Source: Poseidonia sp038146705 (GTDB lineage Archaea; Thermoplasmatota; Poseidoniia; Poseidoniales; Poseidoniaceae). From it: a stretch of 64,000 nt of DNA. This document shows, in pieces, positions 8,508 through 16,690 of this stretch. The first letter of the stretch is position 1; each line of letters opens with the position of its first letter. The stretch spans positions 1-64,000 of the forward strand of contig JAYQSB010000004.1 of assembly GCA_038146705.1 (NCBI GenBank), in the 5' to 3' direction. The notes under the pieces are model-generated. The model was not told the origin of the DNA, searched no databases, and saw only the letters and a program-made list of their open reading frames with translations. The position numbers and the translations under genes are program-made.

Positions 8508-10139
8508 ATGAAGTATGTCGTGGTCAGCGGGGGCGTTCTTTCAGGGCTTGGTAAAGGCGTAACCGCGAGCAGCCTTGGTGTGTTGTACAAAAGTGCAGGA
8601 CTGAGCGTCACTTCTATCAAAATTGACCCCTATCTCAATAGCGATGCAGGGACGATGTCGCCCTTCGAACACGGGGAGGTATTCGTCCTCGACGACGGTG
8701 GCGAAGTGGATTTGGACCTCGGAAATTACGAACGGTTTCTCGATATCAATCTTTCAAGGGACAACAACATGACGACTGGAAAGGTATACTCGAAAGTCAT
8801 CGAAGCTGAACGCCGAGGAGATTATCTTGGAAAAACAGTGCAAGTTGTCCCACATGTGACCGATGAAATTCAGAATTGGATTGTCGATGTAGCAAATCGA
8901 ACAAACGACGGAAAGCACGCTGACGTGTGTATCATTGAACTGGGTGGAACGGTCGGCGATATTGAATCAGCCCCGTATATCGAAGCCCTTCGTCAATTTC
9001 AATTCCGAGTCGGCAGAGAAAACATTCTCTTCGTTCATGTTTCACTCGTTCCGGTGATGGGGCCAGTCGGTGAACAGAAAACCAAACCAACTCAACACAC
9101 AGTCAAAGAATTGCGTGGTCTTGGCATCAATCCAGATCTTCTCATCTGTCGCTCAAAAGAACCGTTGACCGATGAATCCAAGGAAAAATTAGCTGCGTTT
9201 TGCCACGTTCGAACTGAAGCCGTTCTTTCAACCCACGATGTGCCAAATATCTACCATGTACCGCTCATGCTCCATGAACAAGGTATAGAGCACATCCTTG
9301 GCATCTCTTGTTCAGCAACTTCATTGCTCGATGATTGGGCTAAGATGGCCCATCACGTCGACGGTTTGACCGATGTGGTCAAAATCGCAATGGTTGGAAA
9401 ATACACCAACTTGTCTGATTCATACCTCTCTGTGATCAAGAGTTTGCAGCATGCATCAATGGCAGTCGATCGACGACTCGCAATTCATTGGATTGAAGCA
9501 AGCCATCTCGAAGAAGAATGGAAACAGACATCTCCAGAGGAACACGAAGAAGCCTGGGCAATGCTCAAAGACGCCGATGGTGTTTTGGTTCCAGGTGGCT
9601 TTGGTGACCGGGGCGTAGAGGGCAAAATCATTGCAGCACACTATGCCCGTACAAACGAGGTGCCCTATCTCGGTATTTGCTTAGGTCTTCAAGTTGCAAC
9701 CATCGAATTTTGTAGGAATGTGCTCGGTCTCGAAGGTGCAAATTCAACAGAGTTTGAAGAGAATCCAAACGTTGCGGCTGTTATTTTCATGCCAGAAATT
9801 TCCAAAACACATCTCGGCGGAACTATGCGGCTTGGTTCAAGGCCGACAATTTGGCAGGTCGACACCTGCAAAATCCGCACATTGTATGGTGCAGGTGATG
9901 CTGTCGATGAGCGTCATCGTCATCGCTATGAAGTGAATCCTGACCTCATTGAACAGATTGAAGCAGCTGGATTACGCTTTGTAGGAAAGGATGAAACCGG
10001 ACAACGCTGTGAAATCTTTGAACTCGATCATCATCCATACTACGTTGGCGTTCAATACCATCCCGAATTCAAATCAAGGCCGGGTCGACCGAGTCCACCG
10101 TTCTTAGGACTCTTGCAAGCATCGACGAACCAAAAGTAA
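8508..10139 (+). CDS. pyrG: CTP synthase
   Basis: This 543-residue enzyme makes CTP from UTP, ATP and glutamine. The N-terminal synthase domain starts with the hallmark GGVLSGLGKG and the KIDPYLN and MSPFEHGE blocks. The C-terminal class I glutamine amidotransferase domain (from about residue 290) holds the catalytic Cys in GICLGLQ and the His-Glu pair in YHPEF. All expected blocks are present at normal spacing. It stands alone at the head of the plus-strand block, divergent from tdh, and the nitric oxide synthase gene starts 53 bases after its stop. The pyrB and pyrI genes of the same pathway are about 11 kb away. Confidence 0.97.
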   Translation: MKYVVVSGGVLSGLGKGVTASSLGVLYKSAGLSVTSIKIDPYLNSDAGTMSPFEHGEVFVLDDGGEVDLDLGNYERFLDINLSRDNNMTTGKVYSKVIEAERRGDYLGKTVQVVPHVTDEIQNWIVDVANRTNDGKHADVCIIELGGTVGDIESAPYIEALRQFQFRVGRENILFVHVSLVPVMGPVGEQKTKPTQHTVKELRGLGINPDLLICRSKEPLTDESKEKLAAFCHVRTEAVLSTHDVPNIYHVPLMLHEQGIEHILGISCSATSLLDDWAKMAHHVDGLTDVVKIAMVGKYTNLSDSYLSVIKSLQHASMAVDRRLAIHWIEASHLEEEWKQTSPEEHEEAWAMLKDADGVLVPGGFGDRGVEGKIIAAHYARTNEVPYLGICLGLQVATIEFCRNVLGLEGANSTEFEENPNVAAVIFMPEISKTHLGGTMRLGSRPTIWQVDTCKIRTLYGAGDAVDERHRHRYEVNPDLIEQIEAAGLRFVGKDETGQRCEIFELDHHPYYVGVQYHPEFKSRPGRPSPPFLGLLQASTNQK

Positions 10140-10192
10140 TGTATTCTCCCTCATTTTACTCTGTATGAACAACTACACACATCGGTGCATTG

Positions 10193-12901
10193 ATGAGTGA
10201 ATGCAGATTGTCGTTCTTCATGACCTCGGCTTCGTCGTACGTGTCGATGCATCTAGGAAGCGGGGTTCTTTACGATACGATTTCAGAATTTGGTGTCATC
10301 AAACCGCCACCGAATCACCAAGTTTTGATTGATGATTGCACCTTCGGTGTTCTTTCTGTATGGAACAAGAACTCATGGAACGATATTTTGGGTGCATTGC
10401 ACAGCTCAAAGCAACAGGTTGTCCTGATCACAGATGCAGTGACAACACCCAATATTCCTGAAGATTGGATGCTCATCAGAGCACCACTGCTCATGGAACC
10501 ACTGTTTTCAGACATAGAAACATTTCAACGCTCTGGTTACCTAACTTTTGTTTCTGACATGTTTCAAAGTGGATTAAGTTCAATCGACGGCATCATATCG
10601 AGCTTTTGTGAATTTGGAGGATACAAATCCGGAGAGGTTTGTTTGCAAAACACTCCACTCTCTTCAGATGATGTTGTTCAAGCGGTTCAAGAAGGCCTCA
10701 ATCGCCTTGGACATCGCTCAGCCTTAGCACACATGTTGTTTGCAGACCTCGACCATGATGGAAGTGGCTATATCGAACCAAATGAATTGCTCTCAATGTC
10801 GCACCGGTTCACAAATATGGACGTCAATGAATTTCTCAACCAACTCGATACAGACGACGACGGACGAATCGATGTCACAGAATTTGATGCCCTATTGTCG
10901 GATGCCATGGTTACATTCGTCCAGAGGTCTATACCGACAGTACAACCTCATGTCGTCGATACTTCCGATGCTTTTGACACATTAGCAGCAATGGGCGTTG
11001 ATGATGAATCGTGCGGCGAGGTCATCGAATCTCATGCACGGACCAACACCTCAGGCATTCAACTATCGTACACTGTGGCGGATTGGGTGGAACAACACGC
11101 ATCCACCTTGCTCGGCGTTCGTTTGATACCAAGTGTCGGATTGATGCGTTCTCGTGGCGTCCGAATTCAAGGTCATCCCGGTTTATACAGCACGCTCTAT
11201 CGTCCAGACCACAACAACATTCGTTTACGCCGTACCTACGATGGAAAAGTTTTCTCTGCAACCGTTGATGAATTGAAGGCCGAAACGACGATGCATTGGT
11301 CAAAGGGAAAGCGAGCGTACACCATCGAACTTGACAGTCATCAACACATCGTTCGAGCCACGAGCAAAGGGGTCTGGAAAGACCAAGGTACGGTCATCAA
11401 AAATATGGTTGAGAAAGTACCGTTAACTTCAGCGGCTATCGAAGCCTTTCGCTTGACAGGTTCGTTTGATGACGGAGAAAAAAACGAGGCTGCAGGCATG
11501 CTCTGCAGGTGTATTGACCTCGATACAGCGACCATGGAAGCACTGTTGACCTCTGGAGTGGATAATCTGCTCACCTTGAAACAACAAACAGGTGCAACTA
11601 CGGTATGTGGTGGATGCACATCCATCGTTGAACAAATTTTCCAACCCTCAACATCGCTCGCCCGTCGTCGAGTTGGAACGATGGACGTACCGATGGTCAT
11701 TGCAGACTCTTTTGAGACCACGCCTTCGAACGCTATGTTGGAGGAGGCCGAGGCATTTTTCATTCAAATGAACGCTGAGGGCGTTGGGCAAGCAGGTCGT
11801 TTGGATGAAGTGAAAAAAGAGATTGCGGAGACAGGTTCGTGGACGCCTACCTTCGACGAATTGTCGTTTGGAGCACGTCTCTCTTGGCGAAATTCTACAC
11901 GATGTATAGGCCGCTTTTTTTGGGATTCACTCGAGGTGAGAGATGCACGTCACCTCACAAGTCCCGATGAGATCTTCGAGGCGATGTTTGACCACATTGC
12001 TTGGGCGACGAATGGGGGCGAAATCCGGGCCTGCATGACCGTGTTTCAAGGTGCGAACAAAAACGGTATTGGGCCTCGATTATGGAACGACCAGTACATT
12101 CGATATGCCTGTCACGAAATGGAAGATGGCACATTGCTCGGCGATCCAGCGACGAGGACGTTAACCAAGCACATCAAATCGCTTGGCTGGACAGTTGAAC
12201 ACCCCTCTGCTTTTGACGTGCTGCCTATCGTGCTTGAATGGCCAGGAAAGCCTCCTGTGTGGCGAGATGTCCCATCTGAACTTATCCTCGAAGTACCAAT
12301 TCGCCATCCAGACCATCCAGGCTTGGAAGAACTTGGTCTCAAGTGGTATGCTCTGCCTGCAGTTGCAGCGATGTCGTTGGAACTAGGTGGTCTTGTCTAC
12401 ACCCTCGCACCATTCAACGGATTTTACATGTCAACAGAAATTGGAGCCAGAAATTTCACCGATACCAGCCGGTACAATTTGCTTGAACCTATTGCCGACG
12501 CCATGGGAATTGCACGAACTTCGAATCGAGACCTGTGGAAAGATGCGGTCCAAGTCGAGTTGAATCGAGCCATTCTGCACTCGTTTGAAACCGACGGTGT
12601 ACGAATGATGGACCATCATACACTCTCGGACTATTTCCTCAAATTTGAGGCAGATGAGCAAGCAGCGGGCAGGGAAGTGTTTGCAGAATGGGCGTGGATT
12701 GTACCACCAATTGGGGCTTCAGCCACCCCGCTCTACCTGTGTGACCATTGGCAAAACACCATCCTCAAACCCAACTTGTTCTATCTTCCAGAAATACATG
12801 AGCCGGACGCCTCAATGGGTCATGGAACACCCGCAAGAGATGGAGCCACGCGATGTCCTTTTGGCCATGGTGCCTTTCCAGAATCAAACGATGATACGTG
12901 A
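10193..12901 (+). CDS. nos: nitric oxide synthase with EF-hand pair and BFD-type [2Fe-2S] domain fused to the haem oxygenase domain
   Basis: The C-terminal part, about residues 495-880, is a complete NOS oxygenase domain, which turns L-arginine into citrulline and nitric oxide. The haem-ligand motif reads WRNSTRCIGR (Trp565, Cys571). The substrate helix reads PFNGFYMSTEIG with Glu749, and DHHT and WAWIVPP follow as in animal enzymes. In front lie two canonical EF-hand loops, DHDGSGYIEPNE (187-198) and DTDDDGRIDVTE (219-230). A BFD-type iron-sulphur motif has Cys438, Cys440, Cys472 and Cys475, with TGATTVCGGC around the last pair. Residues 1-170 and about 245-430 match nothing I recognise. There is no flavin reductase domain, so electrons must come from a partner. 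The ATG at 10193 is preferred to a TTG at 10190. The protein is about 2.5 times longer than bacterial NOS. The domain calls are strong; how the parts work together is inference. Confidence 0.93.
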   Translation: MSECRLSFFMTSASSYVSMHLGSGVLYDTISEFGVIKPPPNHQVLIDDCTFGVLSVWNKNSWNDILGALHSSKQQVVLITDAVTTPNIPEDWMLIRAPLLMEPLFSDIETFQRSGYLTFVSDMFQSGLSSIDGIISSFCEFGGYKSGEVCLQNTPLSSDDVVQAVQEGLNRLGHRSALAHMLFADLDHDGSGYIEPNELLSMSHRFTNMDVNEFLNQLDTDDDGRIDVTEFDALLSDAMVTFVQRSIPTVQPHVVDTSDAFDTLAAMGVDDESCGEVIESHARTNTSGIQLSYTVADWVEQHASTLLGVRLIPSVGLMRSRGVRIQGHPGLYSTLYRPDHNNIRLRRTYDGKVFSATVDELKAETTMHWSKGKRAYTIELDSHQHIVRATSKGVWKDQGTVIKNMVEKVPLTSAAIEAFRLTGSFDDGEKNEAAGMLCRCIDLDTATMEALLTSGVDNLLTLKQQTGATTVCGGCTSIVEQIFQPSTSLARRRVGTMDVPMVIADSFETTPSNAMLEEAEAFFIQMNAEGVGQAGRLDEVKKEIAETGSWTPTFDELSFGARLSWRNSTRCIGRFFWDSLEVRDARHLTSPDEIFEAMFDHIAWATNGGEIRACMTVFQGANKNGIGPRLWNDQYIRYACHEMEDGTLLGDPATRTLTKHIKSLGWTVEHPSAFDVLPIVLEWPGKPPVWRDVPSELILEVPIRHPDHPGLEELGLKWYALPAVAAMSLELGGLVYTLAPFNGFYMSTEIGARNFTDTSRYNLLEPIADAMGIARTSNRDLWKDAVQVELNRAILHSFETDGVRMMDHHTLSDYFLKFEADEQAAGREVFAEWAWIVPPIGASATPLYLCDHWQNTILKPNLFYLPEIHEPDASMGHGTPARDGATRCPFGHGAFPESNDDT

Positions 12902-12921
12902 AACGAAAATTGATTGACTAT

Positions 12922-12954
12922 AGAATGAATTTGCATTCTCGTATTACTTTCTTT
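12922..12954 (+). terminator. possible hairpin and T-rich terminator after nos
   Basis: AGAATG at 12922-12927 pairs perfectly with CATTCT at 12934-12939 around a 6-base loop, and a T-rich stretch (ATTACTTTCTTT) follows. The site lies 20 bases after the nos stop, in the gap before the convergent kinase gene. Archaeal termination depends mainly on T-rich tracts, so the hairpin itself may be incidental. Confidence 0.3.
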
Positions 12955-13017
12955 GACACACCTTGCGGAATGTCAACAGCAAACACGATTTGTTCCATAG
13001 GAGGTCATTCCAACGAA

Positions 13018-14196
13018 TCATTCTGCGATTCGAAGCAACCTTGTGGTCCTGAATCCTTGGAGGACTTTGATAAACCGCTTTTGCTTAAATTGCTCGTCCA
13101 AATTTCCATCACCTGTATCAATTCTTAGCGAGTCTAGACCGAGTAATTTCGAAGGTGTTGCTACACCGAGGATGTTGTCCATGCCCACGAGGCGAAGAAC
13201 CGCTGGGGATAACTGAAGATTTCCTCGCCCGATGAGGAAGCCTTGCCCTCCCATTGGGGAGAGCAGAAGTAATCGAGGGAGGTCATTTCCTTCATCGTCG
13301 ACATGATTGCTGATGAGTTCGATAAGACCTTGTTCATTGAGGTCATTGTGCAATGTTGGGCCAACCGAAATGTCAATGCCCAATAGCGTGAGAGATTTGT
13401 CAACATGTTTGCCCATGCGTTGCAATGTTCCACCACTGCCCCAAATCACCATTAAGTGTTCATCTTCTTCGATGAGCATATCGACGTGCTTTGCCAGTCC
13501 CTCAAGGGTGTCTTCTTCTGATTCTCGCTCGACTTGTTCTTTGGCTCCTTGCATATAACGTGGAGATGACGGCGTCCACGCTTCACCGTACATTCGTACT
13601 CGCCATTCGCCTTGCTGGTAGATTTCTTCGTCGAGGTCCATGACTTCGGTAATCGCACATTGGAGGTCGCCTAGTCCGAATGAGAGCACTACTTCAGCGG
13701 CTGCTTTAGGGGTGGTCGCAAAACAACCTGAATGCATTTTCACACCTCCCGGTACACCGACCAGTGGCGTTTTTTCTTCGTCCGTTCGTATTTTGTCAAG
13801 AGCGAGGACGATATCTCTCGTAGTTCCATCTCCGCCGGCGTACAATATTGCGTCGACATTGGACTCAACCAGTTTCTCCACAAGACTTGTTGTCTCATCA
13901 GCGGTGGTTGATTGAGGGGTGACGCCAACCGCTTCAAAATCGGATTCGTTCATCGATGTTGGAAGCCATGTATCGCCCATACGCCCTTCCCAACCGACGA
14001 ATTGAACGGCGAGATGACTTCGATTGAGGCCGGTGTTAAGGATGTGGACAAGGTGTTCAAGGCATTCGTGCATTCGAGGGCCAGCGCGGTCGTTTGCACC
14101 TGCTTCACGAGCCTCTTTGGCTCGACCATCGCTCCCTTTGAACCCAAGGCGTCCGCCGAGTCCAGCGTCAGGATTGACGACAATTCCGATTCGCAC
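13018..14196 (-). CDS. ATP-NAD kinase-like protein (COG3199 type)
   Basis: The 392-residue product starts at a GTG with MRIGIVVNPDAGLGG, which is the opening of the ATP-NAD kinase / diacylglycerol kinase-like fold. The segment YAGGDGTTRDI near residue 120 is the GGDGT nucleotide-binding motif, and GVPGGVKMHSGCF just after it is typical of the COG3199 branch. Members are predicted to phosphorylate NAD or a related molecule with ATP or polyphosphate. The protein is longer than standard NAD kinases by about 100 residues at the C-terminus. It converges on the nos gene with a 116-base gap. NOS uses NADPH-derived electrons, so a functional link is imaginable, but the opposite orientation gives no support for it. 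Confidence 0.8.
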   Translation of the reverse strand: MRIGIVVNPDAGLGGRLGFKGSDGRAKEAREAGANDRAGPRMHECLEHLVHILNTGLNRSHLAVQFVGWEGRMGDTWLPTSMNESDFEAVGVTPQSTTADETTSLVEKLVESNVDAILYAGGDGTTRDIVLALDKIRTDEEKTPLVGVPGGVKMHSGCFATTPKAAAEVVLSFGLGDLQCAITEVMDLDEEIYQQGEWRVRMYGEAWTPSSPRYMQGAKEQVERESEEDTLEGLAKHVDMLIEEDEHLMVIWGSGGTLQRMGKHVDKSLTLLGIDISVGPTLHNDLNEQGLIELISNHVDDEGNDLPRLLLLSPMGGQGFLIGRGNLQLSPAVLRLVGMDNILGVATPSKLLGLDSLRIDTGDGNLDEQFKQKRFIKVLQGFRTTRLLRIAE

Positions 14197-14286
14197 GCTT
14201 CGCCCACATATTGCCCCCTCTTGAAATTCTGCTTTTTATTGCAAAATGATGCGAAGCATTCAATTGTCGTACATCAATGTCATCAC

Positions 14287-14583
14287 ATGCCACATGATGA
14301 TGACCTGCCGAGTCTTGAAGACGTCATTGCGAAGAGTTTCAAGGAAATGAAGGAGGGCCCTTCAGAACCGGTCCAGGAGGAAACAGAAGTGTCTGAACCT
14401 CAATCACCATCCGCCGGCTCGTATCAAGCACCAATCCACGCAACGGTCGAAACGGCTTCGTTTTCGGTGCCAGCCCCAAGTGAACGGCCACCCCCTACAA
14501 TGAACGATACATCGCACGTGGTCGCTTCGGCCTCATCACAAATTGGTGATGATTTTGATGTGGCATGGGGCGAAGAGGAATGA
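14287..14583 (+). CDS. small acidic, proline-rich hypothetical protein
   Basis: The open frame extends upstream to 13912, but that part lies antisense to the kinase gene, so the ATG at 14287 is the sensible start and gives 98 residues. The sequence begins MPHDDDLPSLEDVI, is rich in Glu, Pro and Ser through the middle, and ends DDFDVAWGEEE. No membrane segment or Cys motif is present, so it is probably a largely disordered cytoplasmic protein with short binding motifs at both ends. A T-rich stretch near 14231-14240 could be its promoter, shared with the divergent kinase gene. It precedes thrS by 73 bases. The function is unknown. Confidence 0.5.
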   Translation: MPHDDDLPSLEDVIAKSFKEMKEGPSEPVQEETEVSEPQSPSAGSYQAPIHATVETASFSVPAPSERPPPTMNDTSHVVASASSQIGDDFDVAWGEEE

Positions 14584-14656
14584 AGTATTCTTTGCCAACG
14601 ATATAGCGGGAAATTCATAGATAGGAGGCGACAGGAACGAACACGGAGGAAAGCCT

Positions 14657-16681
14657 ATGTCAATGATTGAGGTGACTTTTGCTGACGGCACTGTCAATTC
14701 ATATGCGACTGGAATTTCCTGTGCGGATGTCATCAAGGACCTTCACGGAAGCAAACATTCCTGTATTGCTGCAAAACTCGATGGTCAAGAAGTCGACCTC
14801 TCTCGAAGCATCGACACCAATGCATCAATCGAAGGTATAGAAGCCTCTTCAGATGAAGGTATGCACATTCTTCGACATTCAGCAGCACACCTGCTCGCTC
14901 AAGCAGTGATGGAATTGTATCCCGGTGCCCTCCCAACCATCGGCCCTGCAATTGATCGTGGCTTTTACTACGACTTTGCTATGGAACCGATTTCAGAAAA
15001 TGACCTCAAGAAAATCGAGAAAAAAATGATTGAACTCGCTCGCAGAAATCTCATGGTTGAACGGGTGGAAATGTCTGAGCAAGAACTCAAAGACCAGTTT
15101 GCATACAACCCCTACAAGATTGAAATTATTGAGGATAAACTCGAAGCAGGCGGTGGCTCAACCATGTACCGCCAAGGTGAATGGGGTGATTTGTGCCTTG
15201 GTCCACACGTTGTTTCGACCGCAAAATTGCAACATGTACGCCTCACTTCAGTTTCGAGCGCGTACTGGCGAGGCAATCAAGACAACGAACAACTGGTTCG
15301 AATCTATGGTCTTGTTGAGCCAAGTAAAGAAGCATTGCAGGCGACCTTGCATCAACTTGAGGAAGCAAAGAAACGGGACCATCGTAAATTGGGCAAGGAC
15401 CTTCAACTCTTCCACATCGATGAAGAGGTTGGCCAAGGACTGATTCTTTGGACACCTCGCGGCAGCATTGTCCGCCAAGAACTGCAGGAGTTCATACGCT
15501 TTCACTTGACGCGTCAAGGTTATTCCCAGGTCTTCACCCCCCACATTGGTAAACTCGACTTGTACCGTACATCGGGTCATTTCCCCTACTATCAGGAATC
15601 ACAGTATCCTCCAATTATTGAACGAGAATTGATGCGAAAACTATCCGATGATGGTTGCACGTGTGGGGAATTATCGAACCTGATGAATACTGGAGACGTC
15701 GATGGTTACATGCTCAAACCAATGAATTGCCCTCACCACATCAAAATCTTTGCAAGTCAACCAAGGTCCTACCGGGACCTCCCGCTTCGTCTTGCAGAAT
15801 TTGGTACCGTGTACCGATGGGAACAGTCGGGTGAGATATCAGGTATGACCCGTGTCCGCGGCTTTACGCAAGATGATGCTCATCTGTTTGTAACCGAAGA
15901 CCAACTTGCAGAAGAAGTCCTTGGCTGCATTGAACTTGTTCAAATCATCTTCGAGCACCTCGATATGAAGAATTACAGGGTGCGAGTGGGCCTGCGTGAC
16001 CCTGACTCCGACAAGTATGTCGGCGAACGGGAAAAATGGGACAAAGCCGAACAAGCCTGTCGAAATGCAGCAGAACAGTTGGGTGTGCCTTGGACAGAAG
16101 AGCCCGGAGAAGCTGCATTTTACGGACCAAAAATTGACTTTGTGGTCAAAGATGTCATCGGTCGAGAATGGCAGTTAGGTACGGTGCAGGTCGATTACAA
16201 TCTACCCGAACGGTTTGATTTGAAGTTCAAAGGCTCTGACGGAGAAATGCATCGTCCGGTGATGATTCATCGTGCTCCGTTTGGTTCAATGGAGCGATTT
16301 TGCGGTGTTCTTATCGAACACTTTGCAGGTAAATTCCCGACGTGGCTGACACCAACACAGTGCCATATCATCACCATCTCAGAAAAACACAAGGCATATG
16401 CCCACGAAGTCGCTGATGAACTCCGCAGCCGTCACATCCGTGTCGCTATTGATGATGGAGATGACACGATTGGCAAGAAAATCCGAACCCATAGGAAGTT
16501 ACAACCAGCGTACATGGTCATCCTTGGCGATGGTGAAATGGAATCGAGAACTGTGAGTTTGCGTGCAAGGAATGGCGATCAAATCGCAGACCTTCCGCTT
16601 GAGGAATTTATTGAATCGATCACGAACGAAATCCAACATAAAATTCCGCAACCAAGTCTCGTTCCAGCAAATCAAGAATGA
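14657..16681 (+). CDS. thrS: threonyl-tRNA synthetase with bacterial-type editing domain
   Basis: This 674-residue enzyme charges tRNA-Thr. A TGS domain occupies about residues 1-60. It is followed by the N2 editing domain typical of bacterial ThrRS, with HSAAH (His74, His78) and the later GDLCLGPHV block that removes misattached serine. The class II catalytic core includes PMNCPHH (a zinc Cys), the motif 2 region YRWEQSGE, and motif 3 GSMERFCGV. The C-terminus is the anticodon-binding domain. Many archaea use a different, DTD-like editing domain, so this copy probably descends from a bacterial donor. A strong ribosome site (GGAGGAAA) lies 6-11 bases before the ATG. It is 9 bases upstream of a membrane protein gene. 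Confidence 0.96.
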   Translation: MSMIEVTFADGTVNSYATGISCADVIKDLHGSKHSCIAAKLDGQEVDLSRSIDTNASIEGIEASSDEGMHILRHSAAHLLAQAVMELYPGALPTIGPAIDRGFYYDFAMEPISENDLKKIEKKMIELARRNLMVERVEMSEQELKDQFAYNPYKIEIIEDKLEAGGGSTMYRQGEWGDLCLGPHVVSTAKLQHVRLTSVSSAYWRGNQDNEQLVRIYGLVEPSKEALQATLHQLEEAKKRDHRKLGKDLQLFHIDEEVGQGLILWTPRGSIVRQELQEFIRFHLTRQGYSQVFTPHIGKLDLYRTSGHFPYYQESQYPPIIERELMRKLSDDGCTCGELSNLMNTGDVDGYMLKPMNCPHHIKIFASQPRSYRDLPLRLAEFGTVYRWEQSGEISGMTRVRGFTQDDAHLFVTEDQLAEEVLGCIELVQIIFEHLDMKNYRVRVGLRDPDSDKYVGEREKWDKAEQACRNAAEQLGVPWTEEPGEAAFYGPKIDFVVKDVIGREWQLGTVQVDYNLPERFDLKFKGSDGEMHRPVMIHRAPFGSMERFCGVLIEHFAGKFPTWLTPTQCHIITISEKHKAYAHEVADELRSRHIRVAIDDGDDTIGKKIRTHRKLQPAYMVILGDGEMESRTVSLRARNGDQIADLPLEEFIESITNEIQHKIPQPSLVPANQE

Positions 16682-16690
16682 GGTTGAAGC

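Noticed and set aside
8366..8620. N-terminal extension of threonine dehydrogenase
   Set aside because: It runs into the divergent pyrG gene and its promoter region, and homology starts near the ATG at 8365 or 8344.
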